NCBI RefSeq assembly: GCF_025665335.1
Contig: NZ_CP106869.1
Span: forward strand, 3,870,501 to 3,934,500
Direction: 5' to 3'
Source of the DNA: Xanthomonas sp. AM6
GTDB taxonomy: Bacteria > Pseudomonadota > Gammaproteobacteria > Xanthomonadales > Xanthomonadaceae
DNA length: 64,000 nt
Shown here: in pieces, positions 28,265 through 36,755 of the stretch
Layout: every line of letters begins with the position of its first letter
Numbering within the stretch: position 1 is the first letter of the stretch
Translations under genes and position numbers: made by a program
The notes under the pieces: generated by a model
Databases searched by the model: none
What the model saw: the letters and a program-made list of their open reading frames with translations, nothing else
What the model was told of the DNA's origin: nothing

Positions 28265-29044
28265 ATGTCCGCCACCCGCGACACCAGCCAGCGCCGTCTC
28301 CAGATCAGCGAACTGGTGCGCCAGCACGGTAGCGTGCAGGTGTCCGCCCTGGCGCAGCAGTTCGGGGTGAGCCTGCAGACGGTGCGCAAGGACCTGCGCT
28401 ACCTGGCCGAGCGCGGGGTCATGGCGCGCGCCTACGGCGGCGGCATCGACAGCAGCGCGGTCAACGCGGTGCCGGCCGAGCCGCACTACGACGCCAAGCG
28501 CACCGTGCACCTGGAGGAAAAGCGCCGCATCGGCCGGCGCGCGGCGGCGATGGTGCAACCGGGCAACACCATCGCCATCGATTCGGGCACCACCGCGATC
28601 CAGTTGGCCGAAGCGCTGCCGGACATCGAGGTGACCGTGGTCACCAACGACTTCGGCGTGCTGACCGCGCTCAGCCCCAAGACCCACATCAACCTGGTGA
28701 TGCTGGGCGGCGAACTGCGGCGCAAGAACATGGCCTTCTACGGCGGGCTGACGGTGGAAGCGCTGGATGCGCTGCACGTGGACCTGCTGTTCCTGGGCGT
28801 GGACGGCTTCGACCTGGAGCGCGGCATCACCACGCACTACGAGCCCGAGGCGATGCTCAACCGCAAGATGGTGGAGGCGGCGCGCGCGGTGGTCGCCATC
28901 ACCGACAGCTCCAAGTTCGGCAAGATCTGCCTGCACCGGATCATTCCGGTTTCCGGCCTGGACGCGCTGATCACCGACACCGGCGCGCCCGAGGACGTCG
29001 CCCAGGCCTGCCAGGCGCTGGGCGTGGAGCTGGTGCGCGCCTGA
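28265..29044 (+). CDS. agaR: DeoR-family repressor, AgaR-like
   Basis: A 259-residue DeoR-family regulator. The N-terminal winged helix reads RRLQISELVRQHGSVQVSALAQQFGVSLQTVRKDLRYLAERGVMARAYGGG; the C-terminal DeoRC sugar-phosphate domain has IAIDSGTTAIQLAEAL and VTNDFGVLTAL and ends with the usual DSSKFGK motif. The ATG at 28265 follows an AAGGAG site; the open frame extends upstream without support. The neighbouring AgaZ, AgaS, kinase and glycosidase genes, and operators of the TTTCGTTTTG type at both control regions, fit AgaR, which in other bacteria represses galactosamine/GalNAc genes until a sugar phosphate is present. The effector here is inferred. Confidence 0.85.
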   Translation: MSATRDTSQRRLQISELVRQHGSVQVSALAQQFGVSLQTVRKDLRYLAERGVMARAYGGGIDSSAVNAVPAEPHYDAKRTVHLEEKRRIGRRAAAMVQPGNTIAIDSGTTAIQLAEALPDIEVTVVTNDFGVLTALSPKTHINLVMLGGELRRKNMAFYGGLTVEALDALHVDLLFLGVDGFDLERGITTHYEPEAMLNRKMVEAARAVVAITDSSKFGKICLHRIIPVSGLDALITDTGAPEDVAQACQALGVELVRA

Positions 29045-29051
29045 TCCGGGC

Positions 29052-30182
29052 CTAGTTCGCTGCGGCCTTGGGCGCGGCGAATTCGCGCACCGCGTTGCGG
29101 TAGTAGATCTTGTCGATCACCGCGCGCGGCAGCGCCAGGCCACGCACGTCGGCCTCCAGCACGGCGACGCGCTGGGTTTCGCCGGTGGCCAGGTAGCGCC
29201 AGTCCGATTGCCACACGCCATGCGCCTCGGCGCGGAACTGCGCCGCGTCCGCGCCCGGCGCGTGGGTCAGGTCGGTGCCGTACAGCAGGCGGTCCTGGTA
29301 GCGGACGAAGAAATCGCGCACCTTGGCGCGGTCGCGGTTGGACTGGTACTGCACCTGGCTCATGCGCGCGGCCAGGTCGACCGTGGCGTTGGGAAAGCGG
29401 TCCAGGAACTGCGCCAGCCGATCGACGTCGTATTCGAGGCTGGCCATGTGCGCGCCGACCACGCGCAACTGCGGATGCGCGGCGACGAAGCGGTCGCGCG
29501 CGGCCATCAGCGTGGCGTGCGAGGGCATCTCCGGGTGCAGGTACATGTGGTACTGCGGATGCTTGGCGAAATACTCGCGGTCGTTGTTGGTGGTCATCTG
29601 CTCCAGCGGCAGCCAGCAGTTGTAGGGCTCGCCCTGGTGCGCGATCAGCGGCACGCCCAGGGCGCGGATGTGCTCGGCCACCGGCGCCAGGCCAGGATCG
29701 TCGAGCATGATCAGCTTGCCCTGCGCGTCCTTCTCGACCATGCCGATGTTCTTCCACACCTTCACCGCGCGCGCGCCTTCGCGCACCGCCTGGTCCAGGC
29801 CGGCGTCGACGCGCTTGCGCCATCCGGGCGTGGCATAGCCCTTCATCGAGAACGTCGCCGCCCAGTGGAAGCGCGCCGGATCGGCCTTGGCCAGCAGCAG
29901 CGCAGCGCGGTGCTGCTGCTCGATGCCGGGGAAGTCCGGGTAATCGACGTTGATCGAGAGCAGCTCGAAGTTGTCGGCGCGCGCCTGCTCCAGGAACGCG
30001 TGGTCGGCGGTGTTGGCATGGACGTGCGCGTCGTACTTGCGGACCTTGGCGAAATCGTCCATCGCGTAGGGCGCCTCCGTCGCCGCGGCGGCCTTCGACA
30101 CGGATTGCGCATGCGCCGCCGGCACGCCGCCCAGCAGGGCGGCGACCAGCGGAACGGCGAACGGAACCAGGACTGTCTTCAT
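29052..30182 (-). CDS. Exported amidohydrolase-family protein
   Basis: A 376-residue TIM-barrel hydrolase of the amidohydrolase-2 group. The signal peptide (MKTVLVPFAVPLVAALLGG...AHAQ) places it in the periplasm. The metal-binding motif YDAHVHAN near the mature N-terminus, then VPLIAHQGEPYN, YLHPEMPSH, VVGAHMAS and LLYGTDLTH, give the H-x-H, H, H and D pattern of the family. The start has an AGGTGGGG ribosome-binding site. Its promoter region carries AgaR-like half-sites at 30198-30232, shared with the divergent GH36 gene, so it probably belongs to the same regulon. It could hydrolyse an amide or lactone on the sugar substrate, but a periplasmic GalNAc deacetylase role is only a guess. Confidence 0.78.
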   Translation of the reverse strand: MKTVLVPFAVPLVAALLGGVPAAHAQSVSKAAAATEAPYAMDDFAKVRKYDAHVHANTADHAFLEQARADNFELLSINVDYPDFPGIEQQHRAALLLAKADPARFHWAATFSMKGYATPGWRKRVDAGLDQAVREGARAVKVWKNIGMVEKDAQGKLIMLDDPGLAPVAEHIRALGVPLIAHQGEPYNCWLPLEQMTTNNDREYFAKHPQYHMYLHPEMPSHATLMAARDRFVAAHPQLRVVGAHMASLEYDVDRLAQFLDRFPNATVDLAARMSQVQYQSNRDRAKVRDFFVRYQDRLLYGTDLTHAPGADAAQFRAEAHGVWQSDWRYLATGETQRVAVLEADVRGLALPRAVIDKIYYRNAVREFAAPKAAAN

Positions 30183-30197
30183 CACCCCACCTCGCGT

Positions 30198-30232
30198 TAT
30201 CGAAACAAGTAGCAACATAACGAAACAAAACG
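30198..30232. promoter_or_regulatory. AgaR-type operator between amidohydrolase and GH36 genes
   Basis: On the plus strand TATCGAAACAAG (30198-30209) and AACGAAACAAAACG (30219-30232) are repeats. Read on the other strand the second is CGTTTTGTTTCGTT, the same heptad array as in the receptor-agaR region. The site lies between divergent genes and should control both the exported amidohydrolase and the catabolic operon. Confidence 0.65.
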
Positions 30233-30292
30233 CTTGCATCAATCGACAGGCCACGCGCAGAATGCCCGGCAACGCCACCGGACCCGTTGCCC

Positions 30293-32404
30293 ATGTCCCC
30301 GATTGGACGTCGCAGTGTCTTGAAGTATGTCGTCGGCAGCGCGGCCGGCGCCGCCGCCTGGAGCGTGGCGCCCTGGGCGCGCGCGGCCGGGCCCGTCGAC
30401 GCGGCGGCCACCGGCGGCAAACCGGCGATCGCCGATGCGGTGCTGGCCATCGCCTTCGACCGGCGCATGCACACGCGGCTGTCCTTCCGCGGCAAGCCGC
30501 TCACCGCCTACCAGCCCAGCGAAGTCCTGCTGCTGGCCGACGGCAGCGCCGTGTCCGACTTCGCCCTGGCCGGCCAGCAGGCGCATGCGCTGGACGATCC
30601 GCGCCATGGCCGCGGCCGGCAGACCGTGTTCACCGGCCGCGACGCCAGGACCGGGGTGGAGAAGCAGGTGGCGGTCAGCCTGTTCGACGCCCTGCCCGGC
30701 CTGGCGCTGCTGCAGGTGCGCTACCGCAACCTGGGCGAGACCGCGCTGGAGGTGGCCGGCTGGCGCAACGGCGCGCACGAACTGCCGGCGGTGGCCGGCG
30801 GCTTCTGGAGTTTCTCCGGTGCCACCCACACCGACCGCCGCGACTGGGTGCAGCCGCTCGGCGACGGCTTCGCGCAGCGCAACACGCTGGCGATGGATTC
30901 CTCCGACTACGGCGGCGGCACGCCGGTGGCCAACCTCTGGCGCCGCGACGTGGGCATCGCCGTGGGCCACGTCGAGCTGGTGCCGCGGCCGCTGGACATG
31001 CCGGTGCGCCGCACCGCCGCCGGCGCCGCCATCGCCATCGAATCGGCGCAGGCGACGACGCTGGCGCCCGGCCAGGAACTGGTGACCGAGCGCACCCTGC
31101 TGGCCGTGCACACCGGCGATTTCTTCGCGCCGCTGCAGCAGTACCAGGCGTTCATGCGCGCCGAGGGCATCGAAGGCCCACGCCCGCCGGACTCGGCGTT
31201 CGCGCCGATCTGGTGCGCCTGGGGCTACGAGCGCGATTTCAGCGTGCAGCAGATCTTCGCCACCCTGCCCAAGGCGCGCGATCTGGGCTTCGAGTGGGCG
31301 GTGCTGGACGACGGCTGGCAGACCAACGAGGGCGACTGGAAGATCGACCGGCGCAAGTTCCCGCGCGGCGATGCCGACATGCGCGCGTTCACCGCCGAAG
31401 TGCGCAAGCACGGCATGCGCCCGCGCCTGTGGCTGGCGCCGCTGGCCGCCGATCCGGGCAGCGACGTGCTGCACGACCACGTGGACATGCTGCTGCTGGA
31501 CAAGGACGGCGCGTTCCAGATCGTGACCTGGTGGAACGCGCTGACCCAGTGCCCGGCCTACCAGCCGACCATCGATTTCTACGTGGCGCTGGTGAAGAAG
31601 GCCATCGGCGACTGGGGCTTCGAAGGCATCAAGCTCGACGGCCAGCATCTCAACGCCGTCGCCCCCTGCTACAACCCGGCGCACCACCACGCCAGCCCGA
31701 ACGATTCGGTCGTGGGCCTGGCCACGTTCTGGAACGCGATCTACCGCGCCGCGCACCAGGCCAATCCGCAGGCGGTGGTGGAACTGTGCCCATGCGGCAC
31801 CGCGTTCGCGTTCCACAACCTGCCCGCCACCGACCAGTACCCGTCCTCGGACCCGCTGTCGTCGTGGCAGGTGCGCAGCAAGGGCAAGTCGATCAAGGCG
31901 ATGATCGGCGCGCGCAGCAGCTACGCCGGCGACCACGTGGAGCTGGCCGACAACCGCGACGATTTCGCCTCCAGCGTCGGCATCGGCGCGGTGATCTCCA
32001 GCAAGTTCACCTGGCCCAAGGACACCGACCATCCGTCGGTGCCGCTGCCGCCGGGCGGTTTCGTGCTGACGCCCGAGCGCGAGACGCTGTGGCGCAAGTG
32101 GGTGGATCTGTACAAGACCCACATGCTGCCCAAGGGCGAGTACCTGGGCACGCTGTACGACATCGGTTTCGACAAGCCCGAGGCGCATGCGATCCGCAAG
32201 GACGGCGCGCAGTACTACACGTTCTATGCGCCGCAGTGGGACGGCACGGTCGAACTGCGCGGCCTGGCGCCCGGCCGCTGGCGGGTACGCGACCTGTTCA
32301 ACGACCGCGAACTCGGCGTCGTGGATGCGGCGCAGGCCTTCCTGCCCGCGCGCTTCGAGCGCTTCCTGTTCCTGCAGGCCACGCCGGCCAGGGACCCGGC
32401 ATGA
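30293..32404 (+). CDS. Exported GH36-like alpha-galactosidase/alpha-GalNAc-ase
   Basis: A 703-residue glycoside hydrolase resembling clan-D melibiases. The N-terminus has a twin-arginine-like signal (GRRSVLKYVVGSAAGAA), so export is likely in folded form. A beta-sandwich domain precedes a catalytic barrel with FEWAVLDDGWQTNEGDW and GFEGIKLDGQHLN, whose aspartate sits where the GH36 nucleophile lies. SSDPLSSWQ may hold the acid/base aspartate. The KLDGQ motif differs from the common KWDMN of alpha-galactosidases and may reflect another sugar such as GalNAc. The ATG at 30293 was chosen over a TTG six bases upstream. The stop overlaps the transporter start (ATGA). Substrate is inferred from the aga genes downstream. 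Confidence 0.75.
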   Translation: MSPIGRRSVLKYVVGSAAGAAAWSVAPWARAAGPVDAAATGGKPAIADAVLAIAFDRRMHTRLSFRGKPLTAYQPSEVLLLADGSAVSDFALAGQQAHALDDPRHGRGRQTVFTGRDARTGVEKQVAVSLFDALPGLALLQVRYRNLGETALEVAGWRNGAHELPAVAGGFWSFSGATHTDRRDWVQPLGDGFAQRNTLAMDSSDYGGGTPVANLWRRDVGIAVGHVELVPRPLDMPVRRTAAGAAIAIESAQATTLAPGQELVTERTLLAVHTGDFFAPLQQYQAFMRAEGIEGPRPPDSAFAPIWCAWGYERDFSVQQIFATLPKARDLGFEWAVLDDGWQTNEGDWKIDRRKFPRGDADMRAFTAEVRKHGMRPRLWLAPLAADPGSDVLHDHVDMLLLDKDGAFQIVTWWNALTQCPAYQPTIDFYVALVKKAIGDWGFEGIKLDGQHLNAVAPCYNPAHHHASPNDSVVGLATFWNAIYRAAHQANPQAVVELCPCGTAFAFHNLPATDQYPSSDPLSSWQVRSKGKSIKAMIGARSSYAGDHVELADNRDDFASSVGIGAVISSKFTWPKDTDHPSVPLPPGGFVLTPERETLWRKWVDLYKTHMLPKGEYLGTLYDIGFDKPEAHAIRKDGAQYYTFYAPQWDGTVELRGLAPGRWRVRDLFNDRELGVVDAAQAFLPARFERFLFLQATPARDPA

Positions 32405-33321
32405 GCGCGGACGCGACCGCCGCCGCGCGACGCCGGCCCTGGCTGGTCTTCGCCCTGACCACGGTGCTGCTGTGGGGGTTCTGGGGCGCGCTGTCGCCGC
32501 TGTCGGCGGCGCACGGCTTTCCCGACACGCTGGTGTACTGCGTGTGGGCGCTGACCATGCTGCCGCCGGCGCTGTACCTGCTGTGGCGCAACGGCTGGCA
32601 GCTGGAACGCTCGCCCAGGGCGATCGGCTACGGCCTGACCATCGGCCTGCTCGGCGCCGGCGGGCAGATGCTGCTGTTCCACACGCTGACCATCGGCCCG
32701 GCCTATTTCGTGTTCCCGATCATCTCGCTGTCGCCGGTGGTGACCATCGCGCTGTCGTTCCTGCTGCTGCGCGAGCGCACCGGCTGGCAGGGCACGCTGG
32801 GCATCGTGCTGGCGCTGCTCGCCCTGCCCCTGCTGGACCTGTCGTTCGGCCGCGGCAGCGGCGGCGGGCTGGGCTGGTTCCTGCAGTCGCTGCTGATCAT
32901 GCTGGCCTGGGGCGTGCAGGCCTACTTCATGAAGCTGGCCAACGACAGCGTGCGCGCGGAAAGCATCTTCGCCTACATGACGCTCGGCGCCCTGCTGCTG
33001 GCGCCGGTGGCGCTGGCGATGACCGACTGGCGGCAACCGCTCAACACCGGCCTGGACGGGCCGTGGATGACCGCCGCGATCCAGCTGCTCAACGCGGTGG
33101 GCGCGGTGACCCTGGTCTATGCCTTCCGCTACGGCAAGGCCATCGTCGTGGCGCCGCTGAGCAACGCCGGCGCGCCGCTGGTCACCGCGGCGCTGGCGCT
33201 GCTGTTCGCCGGCGTCGTGCCGGGTCCGCTGAAGGCGATCGGCCTGGTGCTGGCGCTGATCGCCTCGCTGCTGCTGGTGCTCGAACCCGAGCGCGCGCCG
33301 CAACCGCCTTCTCCCCCCTGA
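32401..33321 (+). CDS. DMT (EamA-type) transporter, probable sugar permease
   Basis: A 306-residue inner membrane protein with ten predicted helices in two EamA repeats (for example LVFALTTVLLWGFWGALS and IGYGLTIGLLGAGGQMLLF in the first half, LQSLLIMLAWGVQAYFMK and IVVAPLSNAGAPLVTAALALLF in the second). It belongs to the drug/metabolite transporter superfamily, whose members export or import small metabolites. It is the only inner-membrane transporter in this locus and its start overlaps the GH36 stop, so it may be the cytoplasmic-membrane permease for the released sugar, where other aga loci use an MFS or PTS system. That role is inference. Confidence 0.8.
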   Translation: MSADATAAARRRPWLVFALTTVLLWGFWGALSPLSAAHGFPDTLVYCVWALTMLPPALYLLWRNGWQLERSPRAIGYGLTIGLLGAGGQMLLFHTLTIGPAYFVFPIISLSPVVTIALSFLLLRERTGWQGTLGIVLALLALPLLDLSFGRGSGGGLGWFLQSLLIMLAWGVQAYFMKLANDSVRAESIFAYMTLGALLLAPVALAMTDWRQPLNTGLDGPWMTAAIQLLNAVGAVTLVYAFRYGKAIVVAPLSNAGAPLVTAALALLFAGVVPGPLKAIGLVLALIASLLLVLEPERAPQPPSPP

Positions 33322-33332
33322 CTGGATTTTCC

Positions 33333-34622
33333 ATGCACGCTCTGCTCGATCTGATCGCGCGGCATCGGCAAGGCCACGCCATCGGCGTGACCTCGATCTG
33401 CTCGGCCCATCCCCTCGTCGTCGAAGCCGGGCTGCGCCATGCGCAGCGCAGCGGCCAGGCGCTGGTGCTGTTCGAGGCGACCTGCAACCAGGTCAACCAG
33501 GACGGCGGCTACACCGGCATGCGCCCGGCCGACTTCGTCGCGTTCGTGCACGCCATCGCCGACCGGGTCGGCTTCGAGCGCAGCCGCATCGCGCTGGGCG
33601 GCGACCATCTCGGCCCCAATCCGTGGACGGCGCTGGACGCCGCCGCGGCGATGGACAAGGCCGAGGTGATGGTGGCCGCGTACGTCGCCGCCGGCTTCCG
33701 CAAGATCCACCTGGATTGCTCGATGGCCTGCAGCGGCGACCCCGAGCCGTTGCCCGAAGCGGAGATCGTGCGCCGCGCGGTGCGCCTGTGCCGCGCCGCC
33801 GAGGACGCCTGGGCGCAGGCGGGCGGCGAAGCGCCGGTGTACGTGATCGGCACCGAAGTGCCGGTGCCCGGCGGCGCCACCGAAGCGATCGACGGCCTGG
33901 CGCTGACCACGCCGGAGGCGGCGCTGGCCACCATCGAGGCGCACCGCAGCGCGTTCGCCCAGGCCGGGCTCGGCGATGCCTGGAACCGGGTCATCGCCTC
34001 GGTGGTGCAACCGGGCGTGGAATTCGACCATCACGCGGTCATCGACTACGACAGCGCCAAGGCGCGCGCGCTGAGCCAGGCGGTGGCCGGCGTGCCGGGC
34101 ATGGTGTTCGAGGCGCACTCCACCGACTACCAGACGCGCGCCGCGCTGGACGCGCTGGTGCGCGACCACTTCGCCATCCTCAAGGTCGGTCCCGGGCTGA
34201 CCTTCGCCCTGCGCGAGGCGCTGTGGGCGCTGGACGCGATCGAGCACGAATGGATCGACGCCGCGCAACGCGCGAACCTGCGCGACGTGACCGTGCGCCG
34301 CATGCAGGCCGCGCCCGGCTACTGGCAACGCTATTACCACGGCCAGGGCCGCGGCCTGGCCATCGACCTGCAGTACAGCCTCAGCGACCGCATCCGCTAC
34401 TACTGGCCGGATGCGCAGATCGAGCAGGCGCGCGTGCGCCTGTTCGACAACCTGCGCGCCGACCCGCCGCCACTGCCGCTCGTCGGCCAGTATCTCCCCC
34501 ACGCATTGCACGCCATCCGCACCGGGACCGCGACGCGCGATCCGCAGTCCCTGGTCATGGCCCACGTCAGTGCCGTTCTCGACGACTACCACCATGCATG
34601 CCATGCCCATGACCCCTCCTGA
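33333..34622 (+). CDS. agaZ: AgaZ/GatZ-family tagatose-phosphate metabolism protein
   Basis: A 429-residue member of the GatZ/KbaZ/AgaZ family. In enterobacteria these are called the non-catalytic subunit of D-tagatose-1,6-bisphosphate aldolase; in other genomes a tagatose-6-phosphate kinase role has been proposed. Conserved stretches are GVTSICSAHPLVVEAGL, VLFEATCNQVNQDGGYTGM, GGDHLGPNPW, KIHLDCSMACSGDP and FEAHSTDYQ. The length is normal. It sits between the transporter and agaS in a tight plus-strand operon. No catalytic AgaY/GatY partner is in the window. The start at 33333 has no strong ribosome-binding site but begins at the usual MHALLDLI. Confidence 0.88.
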   Translation: MHALLDLIARHRQGHAIGVTSICSAHPLVVEAGLRHAQRSGQALVLFEATCNQVNQDGGYTGMRPADFVAFVHAIADRVGFERSRIALGGDHLGPNPWTALDAAAAMDKAEVMVAAYVAAGFRKIHLDCSMACSGDPEPLPEAEIVRRAVRLCRAAEDAWAQAGGEAPVYVIGTEVPVPGGATEAIDGLALTTPEAALATIEAHRSAFAQAGLGDAWNRVIASVVQPGVEFDHHAVIDYDSAKARALSQAVAGVPGMVFEAHSTDYQTRAALDALVRDHFAILKVGPGLTFALREALWALDAIEHEWIDAAQRANLRDVTVRRMQAAPGYWQRYYHGQGRGLAIDLQYSLSDRIRYYWPDAQIEQARVRLFDNLRADPPPLPLVGQYLPHALHAIRTGTATRDPQSLVMAHVSAVLDDYHHACHAHDPS

Positions 34623-35769
34623 TGCCCTCGGCATTCCCGAATCCGACCTGGACGCCAGCGGCGCGCTGTGGACCGCGCGCGAGATCGCGCAGCAGCCGCG
34701 CATGCTCGAACGCACCCACGCGCTGGTGGCCGAACTGCACGCGCAGCTGCAGGCCTTCGCCGCGCCGATCGCCGGCGACCCGCGCGCGCGGGTGATCCTC
34801 ACCGGCGCCGGCACCTCCGCCTACATCGGCCAGTGCCTGGCGCCGCTGCTGGACCGCGTGCTGGCCGCGCGCGTGGACGCGGTGCCCACCACCGACATCG
34901 TCTGCGCGCCTCAGCTGTACCTGGATCCGGCGCAGCCGCTGCTGCTGGTGTCCTTCGGCCGCTCCGGCAACAGCCCCGAGAGCCTGGCCGCGGTGGACCT
35001 GGCCGAAGCGCTGGTCGCCGACGTGCGCCACCTGGTGGTGACCTGCAACCGCGACGGCGCCCTGGCGCGCGCGCCGGTGGCCAAGGCCGTGACCCTGTTG
35101 CTGCCGCCGGAAACCCACGACGTCAGCTTCGCGATGACCTCCAGCTTCAGCTGCATGATGTACGCCACCCTGGCGGCGCTGCTGCCGGCCGGCGCGCTGG
35201 ATGGCCGCATCGGCCCGATCGCCCGCGCGGTCGAGGCGGTGCTGCTGCAGGCGCGACCCTTGCTGGACACGCTGGCCCGCGGCGGCTTCGAGCGCGTGGT
35301 GTACCTGGGCAGCGGCCCGCTGCAGGGCCTGGCGCGCGAGGCCACGCTCAAGCTCGGCGAACTCACCAACGGCGCCGTGGCCACCTGCTACGACTCGCCG
35401 CTGGGCTTCCGCCACGGACCCAAGACCTTCGTCAACGACCGCACGCTGGTGGTGGTGTTCGTGTCCAACGATCCCTACACCCGCCGCTACGATCACGACC
35501 TGCTCGACGAACTGCGCCGCGACGGCTGCGCCGCCCGCGTCGTCGAGATCACCGCGCAACCGCGCCCGGGCCTGGACGCAGACACACTCGCGGTTCCCGG
35601 CATGCACGCGGCCGCAGACGCGGACCTGCTGTGGCCGTATATCGCCGCCGCGCAGCTCTTCGCGTTCCTGACCTCGCGCGCGCTGGGCGTGACCCCGGAC
35701 AATCCGAATCCGTCCGGGGTGGTCAACCGCGTCGTGCAGGGCGTGCGTCTGTACGCGCTGGACGCATGA
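34609..35769 (+). CDS. agaS: AgaS, galactosamine-6-phosphate deaminase/isomerase
   Basis: A 386-residue SIS-domain protein of the AgaS family, which converts D-galactosamine-6-phosphate to D-tagatose-6-phosphate and ammonia. Two SIS domains are visible: GAGTSAYIGQ followed by SFGRSGNSPESLAAVDLA in the first, and GSGPLQGLAREATLKLGELT followed by SPLGFRHGPKTF in the second. Three in-frame ATGs (34594, 34603, 34609) lie at the end of agaZ without a clear ribosome-binding site; I give the last, so the true start may be 2-5 codons upstream. The gene overlaps agaZ at its start and the kinase at its end (ATGA), so the operon is tightly coupled. Confidence 0.9.
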   Translation: MTPPDALGIPESDLDASGALWTAREIAQQPRMLERTHALVAELHAQLQAFAAPIAGDPRARVILTGAGTSAYIGQCLAPLLDRVLAARVDAVPTTDIVCAPQLYLDPAQPLLLVSFGRSGNSPESLAAVDLAEALVADVRHLVVTCNRDGALARAPVAKAVTLLLPPETHDVSFAMTSSFSCMMYATLAALLPAGALDGRIGPIARAVEAVLLQARPLLDTLARGGFERVVYLGSGPLQGLAREATLKLGELTNGAVATCYDSPLGFRHGPKTFVNDRTLVVVFVSNDPYTRRYDHDLLDELRRDGCAARVVEITAQPRPGLDADTLAVPGMHAAADADLLWPYIAAAQLFAFLTSRALGVTPDNPNPSGVVNRVVQGVRLYALDA

Positions 35770-36713
35770 GCGCAGCGCTCTACCTCGGCGTCGACGGCGG
35801 CGGCAGCAAGACCCGCTTCGCGGTGATCGGCGCGGACGGCGCGTTGCTGGCCGAAGCGCAACTGGGCACCACCTATCATCCGCAGGTGGGCCTGGACGGC
35901 GTGCGCGCCACCCTGGCCGACGGCGTCGGCCAGGTGCTGGCGCAACTTCGGCGCACGCCGGACGACGTCGCCCAGGCCTTCTTCGGCCTGCCCGCCTACG
36001 GCGAGGACAGCCGCGCCACCGCCGCGCTGCAAGGCATCCCGGCGCAGGTGCTGGGCCACGGCCGCTACGCCTGCGACAACGACATGGTGTGCGGCTGGGC
36101 CGGCTCGCTGGCCTGCGCCGACGGCATCAACATCATCGCCGGCACCGGCTCGATGGGCTATGGCCGGCGCGGCGCCGCCGCCGCGCGCTGCGGCGGCTGG
36201 GGCGAGGCGTTCTCCGACGAAGGCTCGGCCTACTGGATCGCGATCCAGGGCCTGAACGCGTTCTCGCGCATGAGCGACGGACGCCTGCCGCGCGGCCCGC
36301 TGCATGCGCTGCTGCGTGCGCATTTCCAGCTGGGCGACCACGACCTGGACATCTGCGCGCACGTCTACGGCGACGGCGTCGGCACCCGCGGCGACCTGGC
36401 CAGGCTGTCGCCGCTGGTCGCGCGCGCGGCGCAGGCGGGCGACGCGGTGGCCGCGGCGATCTTCGCGCGCGCCGGCCAGGAACTGGCGGCGATCGCGGTG
36501 GCATTGCACGCCGCGCTCGGGTTCGAGGCCGGCGAGCCGGTGCCGGTGTCGTATTCCGGCGGCGCGTTCAGCGCCGGCGAACTGCTGATGCATCCATTCC
36601 GGACGGCACTGGCCGCGGCCGAGCGCGGTTTCGAACTGCGCGCGCCGCTGCACGCGCCGCACTACGGCGCCGCCCTGTATGCGCGGCAACTGGCCGGAGT
36701 TCCCTCCCGCTGA
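35766..36713 (+). CDS. BadF/BadG-type sugar kinase (probable GalNAc/GlcNAc kinase)
   Basis: A 315-residue ASKHA-fold kinase. It starts LYLGVDGGGSKTRFAVIG, the phosphate-1 loop of the BadF/BadG/N-acetylglucosamine kinase family, and has the phosphate-2 motif INIIAGTGSMGYG followed by GGWGEAFSDEGSAYWIA. In this context it most likely phosphorylates N-acetylgalactosamine or galactosamine in the cytoplasm, the job of AgaK in proteobacterial GalNAc pathways that do not use a PTS. The start overlaps the agaS stop by four bases. Substrate is inferred from context; the family also includes GlcNAc and glucosamine kinases. Confidence 0.82.
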   Translation: MSAALYLGVDGGGSKTRFAVIGADGALLAEAQLGTTYHPQVGLDGVRATLADGVGQVLAQLRRTPDDVAQAFFGLPAYGEDSRATAALQGIPAQVLGHGRYACDNDMVCGWAGSLACADGINIIAGTGSMGYGRRGAAAARCGGWGEAFSDEGSAYWIAIQGLNAFSRMSDGRLPRGPLHALLRAHFQLGDHDLDICAHVYGDGVGTRGDLARLSPLVARAAQAGDAVAAAIFARAGQELAAIAVALHAALGFEAGEPVPVSYSGGAFSAGELLMHPFRTALAAAERGFELRAPLHAPHYGAALYARQLAGVPSR

Positions 36714-36755
36714 CCCATCGCTGCGGACGCGACCGCATCCGCCAAGGACACGCCG

